Below the pieces are notes generated by a model. It did no database searches and had not been told where the DNA came from. It saw only the letters and a list, made by a program, of their open reading frames with translations. Shown here piece by piece: positions 26,866-38,300 of a stretch of 64,000 nucleotides of DNA (positions are counted from its first letter, which is position 1; every line of letters starts with the position of its first letter). The position numbers and the translations under genes were made by a program. Origin of the DNA: Dryas octopetala (lineage: Eukaryota > Streptophyta > Magnoliopsida > Rosales > Rosaceae); contig OY992833.1 of NCBI GenBank assembly GCA_963921425.1, positions 7,041,228 to 7,105,227 of the forward strand, in the 5' to 3' direction.

Positions 26866-29800
26866 ATGGATAGACTGATCGAGTGTTTTGGCGAGAGAGA
26901 GCGAGAGAGAAAGAGTAGGAGAGACAGAGAAAGAGGGAGTGACTATTGTGAAGTTCCAGAAACTGAAGCGCCAAATGAAAATACGCGAGGGAATTTTTCA
27001 TTCTTTTTTTGGTTTCGCGGGTAAAATAAAAAAAATCAGTTTTAATTATGGCATAAAGTATGCACGCCATTAATAATAAAAATGCACGCCGTAAATTGTC
27101 TCACATTTAACGACGCAAAATATGTTTGCCATGATTTATATGCCATTATGGCATGCAGTTAATACACGCCGTAAATTGATACATAGAAATAAAATACACG
27201 GCGCGCTACGCAAGCACGCTGTAAAACATAATTATTTACGGCGATCAGCAAGTGCACGCCGTAAATTGCACGCCGTGAAAGCTCAATTTTGGTGTAGTGG
27301 TGAATCATATATGAGTGGTACAACTTTGGACCAAAGTGGTGATCACCCATAAAATAAAGAACATGTTCCATCTCCGTCCGAGTCCCTCGCACCACAGGTT
27401 ACTGATACACCAGGCCAATCGCTTGCTGAGGATGATCCTGATTTGGTGTCTGAACCATCTAGAAAACAACTACCAGACCGTCACACCAGAGGTATCCCTA
27501 AGCCCACATATGAACCTAAAATTTCTAGTAAAGTTAAATATCCCATGAGTCATTATGTGTCTAACCATTGTTTGTCGGAATCAAATCAGTCATTTGTAAA
27601 TCAATTATCTACTGTATCTATTCCTAATAGTGTGCAGGAAGCCTTAGCTGACCTAAGGTGGAAAGCCGCTATATATGAATGAGGAGATGAAGTCCTTGCA
27701 GAAAAATAGAACTTGTGAACTTGTTGACTGTCCACCAGGAAAGAAACCAGTTGGTTGTCGATGAGTTTATACTATGAAGTATAAAGCAGATGGTACAATT
27801 GAACGCTTTAAGGCAAGACTGTTGGTGAAAGGGTACACCCAAACCTATGGGATCGATTATACAGAGACCTTTGCACCTGTAGCTAAAATCAACACGGTTC
27901 GGGTCTTGTTGTCTCTAGCTGCGAACTTGGATTAGCCATTACAACAATTTGATGTGAAGTACGCCTTTCTACATAGCAAGTTTTTAAAGGAAGTATATAT
28001 GGATCTCCCACCAGGATGTATGATATTAGAAATACATAGTCGGAAGGTGTGCAGATTAAAGAAATCGTTGTATGGGTTGAAACAATCTCCAAGAGCTTGG
28101 TTCGGAAGGTTCACAAAGTCTATGAGAGCCTTTGGTTATCGTCAGAGCAATTCAGACCACACTTTATTCTTGAAGAAACTGCAGGGTAAGATTACTGCAC
28201 TCATTGTATATGTGGACGACATGGTGGTCACAGGGAACGATCCGAAAGAAAGGAAGGCTCTACAGAGTTACTTATCCAGAGAACTCGAAATGAAAGACCT
28301 CGGTTCCTTGAAATATTTTCTTGGGATTGAAGTATCTCGATCTAATAAAGGGATCTTTCTATCTCAAAGAAAGTATGCCTTAGACCTGTTACAAGAAATT
28401 GGTATGTTAGCATGTCAACCAGCTGATACACCAGTAGAGGAAGGATTGAAGTTATATGTTGAGCCTAATCAGGTACCAATTGATAAAAGGAGATATCAGA
28501 GACTCGTAGAAAGATTGATGTACTTAGCACACACAAGGCCAGACCTTGCCTATGCATTGAGTATTGTCAGCCAATTTATGCATAACCCTGGAGAGCAACA
28601 TACGAATGCAGTTATGGAAATTTTGAGGTACTTGAAGTCTGCTCCTGGAAAGGGAATTTTATTCACTAAAAATGTAGATCATCGAAGTGTGGATGCATAT
28701 ACTGATACTGATTGGGCTGGGGCAGTAGGTGACATGTGATCTACTTTAGGTTACTTGACCTTCGTAGGTGGTAATTTCGTTACATGGAGAAGCAAAAAAC
28801 AAAACGTTGTTTCACGTTCAAGTGCAGAAGCTGAATATAGAGATATGGCACTTGGAGTTTGTGAAGTATTATGGCTAAGACTTCTCTTGCTGGATTTGGG
28901 ATATCCACCTAGGCAACCAATTCGATTATATTGTGACAATAAAGTAGCGTGTGATATTGGTCATAATCTGGTTCAACATGATCGCACAAAGCATATGGAA
29001 GTAGATAGATTCTTCATCAAAGAAAAGTTGGATGAGAAAATTGTGGAGTTGCCTAAGATTCGATCAGAGGATCAGTTAACCGATATCCTCACCAAAGCAG
29101 TTTCAAATCAAGCGTTCTCAAAGTTTTTGGGCAAGTTGGGCATCTTTGACATCCATGCACCAATTTGAGGGGGAGTGTTGAAATATTGGTGAATAGTCAA
29201 CACTTGATTCTTTCCTATTCTATAGATAGTGTAGCTAGATGTACGAGCTTGTAATTAGAGTAATAGCTTGATTGTAGGAACTAGACTAATCGTAGGCCTA
29301 ATTGTAGGATCTATGTTGTTGATCCATCAATATATATGTACCCACACAGAACCATTACAATACACAATTCGAATATTGAAACATGATTTCTGAGTACACT
29401 TTCCTTCTAGAATTTTCTAAGGGAATTCTTTGATTGTAGTATCCTAGAAGTGATTTGCCAAGAACCTAGCTATTAGCAACCTCGTTTGAGTGGGGACAAA
29501 CTACACTTTAAGGAAACGATTCAAATCGTATCTCAAAGTCGTTCTCCATAAATATTTTTAAATCTACTTTAACATGCCTCTCTCTCCATAAGAAAGTGAA
29601 ATTGTTTGAACCCGTTAATCGATCAAATCTGCAAGTGGTCTCTTCTAGCTATATTGCACAAAAAATGTAACCAGTAAATTCAACCTCAAAAATCTTTTAC
29701 TTTTTTCAAATTGTTAAATAGAGATTAGCATTTCTTCATTTTCCAGCACAAAAAACCGTCAGATATGTATCAAAATAAGGGTCTAAATTTTTTGACAAGC

Positions 29801-32800
29801 AAAAATCGTAAAAAACTAGGGTTAGCATTTTACTGCCAAAATACTCATCCTTTTTAAATGAAATTATAAAGGAAGCTCCATACAATAAGAACACAATTAT
29901 ATATATGTATATATAGAGGAACACTCTAAATTAAAGCTAATTGATTAACAACTTAATCGAAGCTAACACCTTTTTGAGCCCACTACATGACTAATCTCAT
30001 AATCCGAACTGACCATTTTAAAGATCATTATTGCAAAAAATCAATCAAATTAATCGAAAATCATTTAGTTATCTAGCTAAATGTGACCATATAGTCATCC
30101 TAGGGAGTTTAAAGTAATGATGTCCTTTGACAAAAGTAAGAACATCCTCTATGGGGTATCACTTAGCAATGCAGATCAATGATCAAAATCATTTATCTTT
30201 TAGATCCTTCCTCATGGTTGTCCCTATAAAAAATTGGCTAAATTGATAATTGTTTAGTCTTCTAAACTATGCAAACAAACAAAATCCGCCAGACTAATAA
30301 AACATCTTTCGATTTGGCTGATTTTTGGCAAGGGCCATCTTTGAATGATGTCTTAAAATATGGGCGGTCTCGATCATTGAATTTTAGGCCTAAGATATTA
30401 TATCCTTATTTTATTAAAGCACAGACATACTTACTTGTTGCTCCCAATATATATATATATATATCTATATATACATATATACATTCTCTCTATGCATTAT
30501 GTTTGTTTTTTAATTAAAGAGCCGACACACTTTTTTTGTGGAAGACCACGTTAGGTTTGGAGAGAGATGTGACTGGTTATATAATAGGGGAAGCAGATGC
30601 AAGCTTTTACTTTATATTTTTCACCTTTTAAACTTATTTCGGACAAGATTAATACTTTAGGAACCTGAAAGTGCAACACTCATCCTCTTGTATCTAGTCC
30701 CAAGTCCTTAAAATACGATAAGCCCTTTTGTTTGAAAATCGGGTTGGATCTAAAATGGGCAGCATAGATAAAAAAAAAATTAAAATAAAAAAACATTATT
30801 TAATTAAAAAATTTACAACAAAACCAATCCCTTGAGGTTACATATAAATAATTACAACCTTGAAAGATATTTAAAAAAATTAATGAGCCAAAGTGAAGAC
30901 AAAATGATTTACAAATAGAATTACAAAATCAAAAGAATAACATATGATTTCTAGAATGCCCATTGCAATGTCCTCCCCATGCTGCCTCCTTAGGTTTACC
31001 TACATCCAAAACCTGTGTAGGGGTAAGTATCACAAAGTTTCATTGCTCAGTAGGGTTCCACGTAGGGCTACCCTTTGGTTTCGTTTTTCCCGAACTGACT
31101 GACTACCGACCGAAATTTTTTTGGTTTGGTATACCGATTTTTACAATTCGAAAATCAAAAATCTGAAACTGAAAAAATCCGAAAAAAGTTGGTTTGGTTT
31201 TGGTGAAACCCGAAAAAAGTTGGTAAACCGACCGATTATCGAAAATTATTATTGAAAGAAACCGAATTGATTATTACCGAAAAAACTGAAATATATACCC
31301 AAAAAAACTGAAACAATTACCGAAATTTAGTTATATATGCTTATATAATACTATTATGTTAGTGGTACAATAAATATTAAACTACTAATATCTTAAACAA
31401 TTATAAGAAAGTATAATTATATAATGTTATCATATTAATATTATCAAAAGTGTGAGTTAAGATATAGAGTCATTCTCTAATAAAGTAAATGTTATTATTT
31501 TTAGAAAAATAAGAATCTCATCTTTAGATAAGTAATGCACATATATATATATATCTACTCATATTTATCGGTATATATACGTACTAAATTAATAGAATAT
31601 GTACTAATACATATTATTAAACTAATTATACTAGTATATATTATTACTAATATTAATATTATTGCAATTAATACTAGTACTATACTAAACTACCAATACT
31701 ACTCGTGCAAATATATATTCATCAAACATTATATTTTATGCATCATATTTGATTAAATTTTAATTTCTATTGGTATATAATAATTAGTATTATTATAATT
31801 AAACCGAAAATGAACCGAAGACATACCGATACCAAAATTACTAAAATCGAACCGAAACTAAAGTTTACCAAAAATTATCGAATCAAAAAATATCGAAACC
31901 GAAAAAATATCGAAATCGAAAAATACCGAATTTTTTGATTTTAGTTTGGTAAGCCCCAATATCGATCTGAACTGACCAATGGGCAGCCCTTTTTCACGTA
32001 CACCCCTGGGGTGGTTTTCACGCCCTCACTCAATTTTTAAGAAAATAGTTTTAGACTTCTCGAACGTGGTGGTTGTTGACTACTAGGTGGTCGAGTCCAA
32101 CTCTATTGAGGCTGAAAGGGTGCACGTACTTGAGGTGGTGGTGGGGTACGAAATTGTGGTGCAGGTGGAGCTCTATATTGAAGTAGGGGAGCTTGAGACT
32201 GAAATTGTGATGCCTGGTGATATGAATGTGTCCTACTTGTTCGCAATAATAACAACGTCTTTCATCAAAGTACGACCTCGGTTGTTGGTAACAGAAAGGA
32301 CTTAAGTTCAGACACTTACTGATTTGACCTTCACTTGATGCTTTAGCAACCCATATCCTTTTTGTGTCCAACATTGCTTGTTCGGAAATTAAAGCGCGAT
32401 CAACAACATTCGCATACTTTTCTAACTTCAAGATTATAATTCTCTCCCTGACAGTTGGTTTAAGACCCTCCTAGAATCGATTGGCCTTCGTGTGTTCATT
32501 TGGCACCAACTCCGATGCAAAGAGCATTAGTTCTTCAAATTTTGCTTGATAATCAGCTACTGATTGATCCCGTTGAGCCAAGTTGAAAAATTCCCTTGAC
32601 TTCATAGCTTTGACTGTATCAGGGAAATACTTCTCCAGAAAAAGTCTCTTAAACCCTGCCTAGTTCGTGACCTCCTCCTCTTGAGTGCTCGTTATTGATT
32701 CCCACCAATGATATGTTTGTCCCTCCAGGTATGAACAAGCAATAATCACTTGATACTCTTCTGGGATCCTTTGTTCTTTTAACTTCCTCTTCATCTGGCA

Positions 32801-35270
32801 TAGCCATTCCTCGGCTACCATATAATCAAGTTCACCTTTAAACACAGGTGGTTTGGACTTTCGAAATTTCCCTTGGATTCTCATAATTCGCACTTGTCAT
32901 CTCTCGAATAGCACTTGTCATTTCTCGTACGGCTGCAACCATGTCTTGGTTACCGTTCACGTTCTCGTTCTGAAATCCTTGTCTTTCTGCCATCTCTTAA
33001 GAGGATTAAATCAACAACCAATTTAAATAAAAATTTCTCTAAATAAATCTTTAAATTGCTTTGAAATAAAAATTTCCTCAAATAAAGAACAAAAATAAAA
33101 TTCTATTACCAAAAAAAAAAAAAAGAACACAAATAAAATTAATAATAAAGAAATGCAAAACAAAACATACATATTATATATAACAAAACGATTCAAAATA
33201 ATATACACAATGCATTAAAATTTTCACAAAAGCACAAACAAAGTTCAGCAAACTTCACCATCGTAACTACTTCCTATCACTTGGGCTACTAACTTCTTTA
33301 ACTGACACAATAGAAGTAGCATTAGCCTCCGTATCTTCCAGAGCTACAGGGCCTACTACAGAACCTCAAGATTCGACTTGTCCCGGGTGGGCTATCGAAA
33401 TGGATTCAAATTCCTGTGGTTGGTCTGGGTCCTCACTAAGGTCTTCCTCATCTGTAGATACTTCTTAAGGTGGTCTCAGGGTAAATCTATCCCTACTGGT
33501 GATCCTTCGCACAAATTCTTTAACATTCTATCAAATGTGATCCATATTCATTAATCAAAATATTCACCTTTCAGTATCAGGGATCTGGTGGCCAGTCGTT
33601 TTCCCTAATCCAAAAGCAAAATTGTGATTACATGAATACATATATTGTTTTCTCACTAACAATCACACTTCTGGCACAACTAACTACCTACCAACACTCT
33701 GGAAGCATGCCACACTCATCTTTAAAGAATAATTTTGTCAATCAACTTTAATAAATACTAAATTTCTCCATAGTGTAGATCCAGTCATCTAAAACACAAA
33801 TTCTAGAATCTAAGTGCACTAGAACTCATTGATTAAAACTTATTCCATTTACTTAACTAATCTCCACTGGCTCTACCCAAGGTTATCCTTATACTTAGCA
33901 CATCTCCACAGGTTATACCCAAGGTTATCTAATAACCTGGCTATGATACCATTTTGTCACGCCCCAATTCGGGATTAAGGGGTGAATCACACTCTAATTT
34001 TAGTATTAACTTCTATAACCAAAATGTGACGGAGGAAAATAAAATAAATATAAATAAACTTCGTACTATTATTGTGCCACAAACTAGATTCAAGCTTAGT
34101 AACCTCCATTCTCAATGAATCATGGTTCACATTCAAATAAATGCACATTCATGTAATGCGCGCATTACTAATTAATATATATATATAAATAATACATATC
34201 TAGCTCAAGTCATTCAGATAATTCATATAATTCACATATTAGCACACATATAATATTTTCCAACAAAGATTCAATATGATCAAGTTTGCAGTCAAAGGTT
34301 TCCAGATCCCCCTACCTCGAACTTGTGCTTAACTTGCCGCTAGAGGTTGTCCCGTACCTTCCGGTCATCCTTTGAGCCTAAACCCGTACAAGAAAATAAC
34401 AAAAACCCACAATTAAATAAAAAACAAAAGTCGTTTACTCTCTAATCCTAGTGTGTGTAGTGCAAACGCTAAGTTAGGGGTCTCAAATCACAAAACGGAG
34501 GCCACCATTCGACTCGAAATAGAAAATACAGTGGGGAGGGACTAGAGCCGCCGCATGCGCCGGTGGTACGAGTGGGGTGGCCAGCGAGCACTATTCATTG
34601 TCTTCTTCCTTCAGCCCCCTTTTTTTTCCAGATTTTCCTTATTTTTTCTCAATTTTGACCTAATGTTTAACCTATCAAATAACCACCAAATTGATAAAAA
34701 TTATACTCATTTTACAACTATATAAAGATCATTCAAAACGGACGGATAAAACGCCAGATAATTAGCCTCAAAGTAGGCATTGCAAATTTTCCATAAATTT
34801 TCCACATTTTCCAAACTTCAACCCACTTCAATTTTCTTCGATTCTAACACCCCAAATTAGTTTCTTAATTTTCTAAAAACATGTTTATAGCCTCCAAATC
34901 TAACAACCAACCTCCAACAAAACTAGAAATCAAAACTCCATTAAATAACACAAACCCCAAAATGCTGAGGACACCCATCTGAAATCTCTTTCAATTCCTA
35001 AGGTGCTTGTGATCCTATCAACTTCTCTAATCACTCACTTAGCCTTACAAAACCATAAATTAAATGCTAAGGACACCCAACTGAAATCTCTTTCAATTCC
35101 TAAGGTGTTTGTGATCCTATCAACTTCTCTAATCACTCACTTAACCTTACAAAACCAAAAATTAAAACCAAGTTCAATTCAAAATAAAAACAAAGAGTTC
35201 ATAAAAGGGATTGAAGCTGACCTTCTTCCTTACTTCTTTCTCTTTCACTCTATGTTCTTCCCTTCTTCCT

Positions 35271-35346
<76 letters not shown>

Positions 35347-38300
35347 CTTATTCTCTTTTCTCTCTTTCTCTCTTAGTTTATCTTCTTTCTTCTCCTTCTT
35401 CTCTGATTTTCGGTTTCTTCTCCTTTTTCTTCTCTTCTTTTCTCTCTTTCTCTCTCGGTTTCTTAGCCTACCTGGCCCATCACACTGTATCTCGGCCTAC
35501 TAGGCCCATCAAGCTGTATCTCGGCCTACTCGACCCTTCACACTATATCTCAACCTACTCCGCCCATCAAGCTGTATCCCGGCCTTCCTGACCCGTCACA
35601 CTATATCATGGCCTACTTGGGCCATTCAGCTGTATCTCTATCCCAAGAATTAAAAGAGCACATAATACACAATCATGTCAAATGGACAAAATCTCCAACT
35701 GGAGACTCACATTTACATTTAGAAAAATGAGTTACAGCTAATACTAGAAGCCAAAACACCTCCATTGATCTAGAATACTAGAGAGTAAAGGATCCCTTAT
35801 TGACCAAACCCGTAGGAAAACCGAGATCTCCATTACTTTGACCATAACGATATTAGGAGATGTTTCCACTCAAGAATGTGTGGAAAATACACACACAACC
35901 AACAAACGTTGATCAAGACATTAATCGACATCTATTATTATTAAGTAATTATTTAATCCGATTATGAGTTCTAATTATGTGAAGCAAAGTAGCACATCAA
36001 CCAAATAAGAGATTATGTGAAGTCTCTAGAGTGTGCCCTAATTAGCAAGCACACACATTTGACCTTTAATCTAGATGAAGGCTTCCTTTTCCAATTAATC
36101 TAGAGTGTGTCCTAAATAGCTTGCAAGGGTAGGAAAGGGGGTGGCTGGCCATAGGGAGAGTTTTTTTTTTTTTTTTTTTCCCCAAAATCTCCTTCAAGAT
36201 CTTCTTAAAATATCTTCCCCTTTTTGTTCCTAGTCCTTTGTGTGGTAATTAAGTTCTCCCTTTAGCTGGGGAATCATTGAATTATTTTTTTTTATTGTTC
36301 CAATAGTGACTCAAACCCTTAGCCTCTCACTTACACTCCACCTGCTACTCCACTAGTGATTTAATGTCCTTTTGTCACCACTGACGAAATAAATTCAGAA
36401 AGCAATACTAAAATCCAACAATATATGAGTCAACTAGCACCTAAGTTGATACAATTATAAACATTATTCTTACAGCAAGCATATATAAATAAGCTACCAA
36501 TCAATTAAGCTCTTCGAGGTGGGAATCCACCACCGGTACCTGTGTGTAGATCGTAATTTGGATACAAGAAACTCTTTTATCTTTCTACTTTCTAATTAAT
36601 CTTCCGGTAATACAAAATATGTATACCTTGATAAGCCTAGTGATAGGGGAAGGTTTCGAACCCTGTTCTTTGGTGTACGATAAGTGTTCACTACCATTTG
36701 ATCAGTTACAATCCCCCACCTTTGTCTTTTATCAATTACTTTACTTACTCATCAAATAATTAACATCATGTTCTACCTTTTTTGCAGGAACGAGATAAAT
36801 GTTATCAGGGACGTAATTGAATATATTTTCAGTAATTTGGATCACACAATATTCCCAAGTGATTCCATGGACATTGTCGGAATGGATCGTGTAAAGAAAA
36901 TTGAATTGGACTTGGGCATGGGGTTCAATGAAGTTCGTATCATAGGGATTTGTGGAATGCCCGGGATGGGTAAGACGACCATTGCACAAGTTATTTTTCG
37001 AAGAATTCATAATCAGTTTGAAGCTAGCAGTTTCATTGATGGTGTTGCAGAGATACATAAAAAGAAAGGTTTATTCCATATGCAAAAAAAGCTTTATGGT
37101 GACTTGTTGAAAAGAAAAGTAAGTGTTGGGGAAGTCCATAGGATAAGGAGCAGATTATGTAACAAAAAGATTCTTATCTTTCTTGACGACATGGATAATA
37201 TAGAACAATTAGAAGCTGTAGTGGGAGATGATGGCAAAGATTTATATAAATGGTTTGGTCCTGGTAGTAAAATCATTGTAACCACAAGAGATGAACGCTT
37301 GTTAAGAAAATATGAGCCAAAAATGTACAAGGTTGAAAAGCTTCCTGCTGATGAAGCTCTTATACTATTTTCAAGGAAAGCTTTCAGGAAAGACCATCCT
37401 AGTGAAGATTATACTAATTTGTCACACAATTTTGTTGATTACGCTGATGGTCTTCCTTTGGCTCTTAAAGTTTTGGGTTCCTCCCTATTTGGAAGAAGTT
37501 TATTTGAATGGTCTAGAACACTGGATAGTTTAAAAGATCATCCAAGAGAAGAAATTCTTGATAAGTTGAAAGTGGCCTTTGATGGATTAGAGGTTCAGCA
37601 AAAGAAAATATTTTTGGACATTGCATGTTTCTTCATAGGAGAGGATGTAGAACGTGTAAAAAAGATATTTAGAAGTCGTGGCTACCAAGCAGACATTAAT
37701 ATATCAGTCCTCCTTGAAAAATCTTTAGTATCTATTGTAGGAGGAAAATTGTGGATGCATAATTTACTACAGGAAATGGGAAAGGATATTGTTCATCACA
37801 AATCTCAGAAAGAAGGAAAACCCAGTTCGTTATGGGATCATACAGATGGCCTTCAAGTACTTTGGAATAATGAGGTAATATAAATTTAGTAGAAAGATAC
37901 ACTCCCTAATATTCATAATTTGTGATTGCATCAAAACTACTAATTAATTCTACTATAAGTTTTTTTTTTTTTTTTTCCCATCAAATATACATTATTGTTA
38001 ATTTTTTCAAAAACCAACTTAGTTCCAACGCCTATGTTTCATATTTACTGTGTTTATAAAAGCTGTTCAGTCTTAATTTAAATGATGCATCTTTTTTTTT
38101 TTTGGGAGTAAAAAGGTACCATGTGTTGGAAAATCTCCAATAGCATTACCCTTTTGTTAATTCTAGCTTTTATTCATAAGTACGGTTATATATATTACCT
38201 TAGATCAAAACAAAATCTTGATCTTAAATCCTCAAGAAGATGATCGATGTCGAACAACTTCCTTTTGTTAGAAAAATAATTAGAATTCCTCTTGATGCAT

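Larger units (their letters stand above)
15195..27299 (-). mobile_element. CACTA (En/Spm) transposon, 12.1 kb, possibly complete
   Basis: The terminal inverted repeats are CACTACACCAAAAT at 15195 and its complement ending at 27299. They are flanked by the 3-bp duplication GTG (15192-15194 and 27300-27302), as expected for CACTA. Both ends carry subterminal repeats of GCACGCCGTAAAT type. Two minus-strand genes, a TNP2-type transposase (19879-23551) and a TNPA/Transposase_24-type gene (17533-19510), read through their exons without visible damage. It is inserted in the Copia element between the integrase and reverse transcriptase regions, so it is younger than that element. Confidence 0.95.
12219..29395 (+). 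mobile_element. Copia LTR retrotransposon, interrupted by a CACTA element
   Basis: Direct LTRs lie at 12219-12454 and 29176-29395, flanked by the 5-bp target duplication ACACT (12214-12218 and 29396-29400). A primer-binding site complementary to initiator-Met tRNA (TGGTATCAGAGCC) starts at 12455, and a polypurine tract (GAGGGGGAG) precedes 29176. Without the 12.1-kb CACTA insertion the element is about 5.07 kb, a usual Copia length. It lies in the same orientation as the host gene. The LTRs differ at roughly 5 percent of aligned positions, suggesting an insertion a few million years old (inference). The coding region is broken in several places, so it is a fossil. Confidence 0.95.
32040..35711 (-). 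mobile_element. Gypsy LTR retrotransposon remnant (5' part)
   Basis: On the minus strand there is an LTR (35711-33955), a primer-binding site TGGTATCATAGCCAGG (33951-33936), a leader, and a gag remnant (about 33000-32050). Polymerase and the 3' LTR are absent. The fragment lies antisense in intron 1 and is broken. Confidence 0.8.
33955..35711 (-). repeat. LTR of the Gypsy remnant with internal tandem repeats
   Basis: Read on the plus strand it runs from TGTCACGCCCC to GAGACTCACA, the ends expected for this Gypsy type in reverse. The outer end is inferred. It contains a 104-bp tandem duplication (34961-35164), a CT microsatellite (35274-35336) and a block of six units of about 30 bp (35464-35640). 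Confidence 0.65.
10952..36787 (+). other. Intron 1 of the TIR-NB gene, 25.8 kb, mostly nested transposons
   Basis: The donor is AG|GTAATATG and the acceptor TTTTTTGCAG|G. The phase matches across the gap and the joined residues (WDVQDR then NEINVIRDV) read as a normal TIR to NB linker. About 22 of 25.8 kb is recognisable mobile DNA: MITE 11277-11470, Copia with CACTA 12219-29395, hAT-like 31064-31991, Gypsy remnant about 32040-35711, and SINE-like pieces near 36.3 and 36.65 kb. Remaining stretches (10952-11270, 11480-12210, 35712-36270) show nothing recognisable. Confidence 0.82.

Noticed and set aside
36955-36980. Possible miR482/2118 target at the P-loop codons
   Set aside because: Compared from memory with the usual target there are about six mismatches, too many to support a call.
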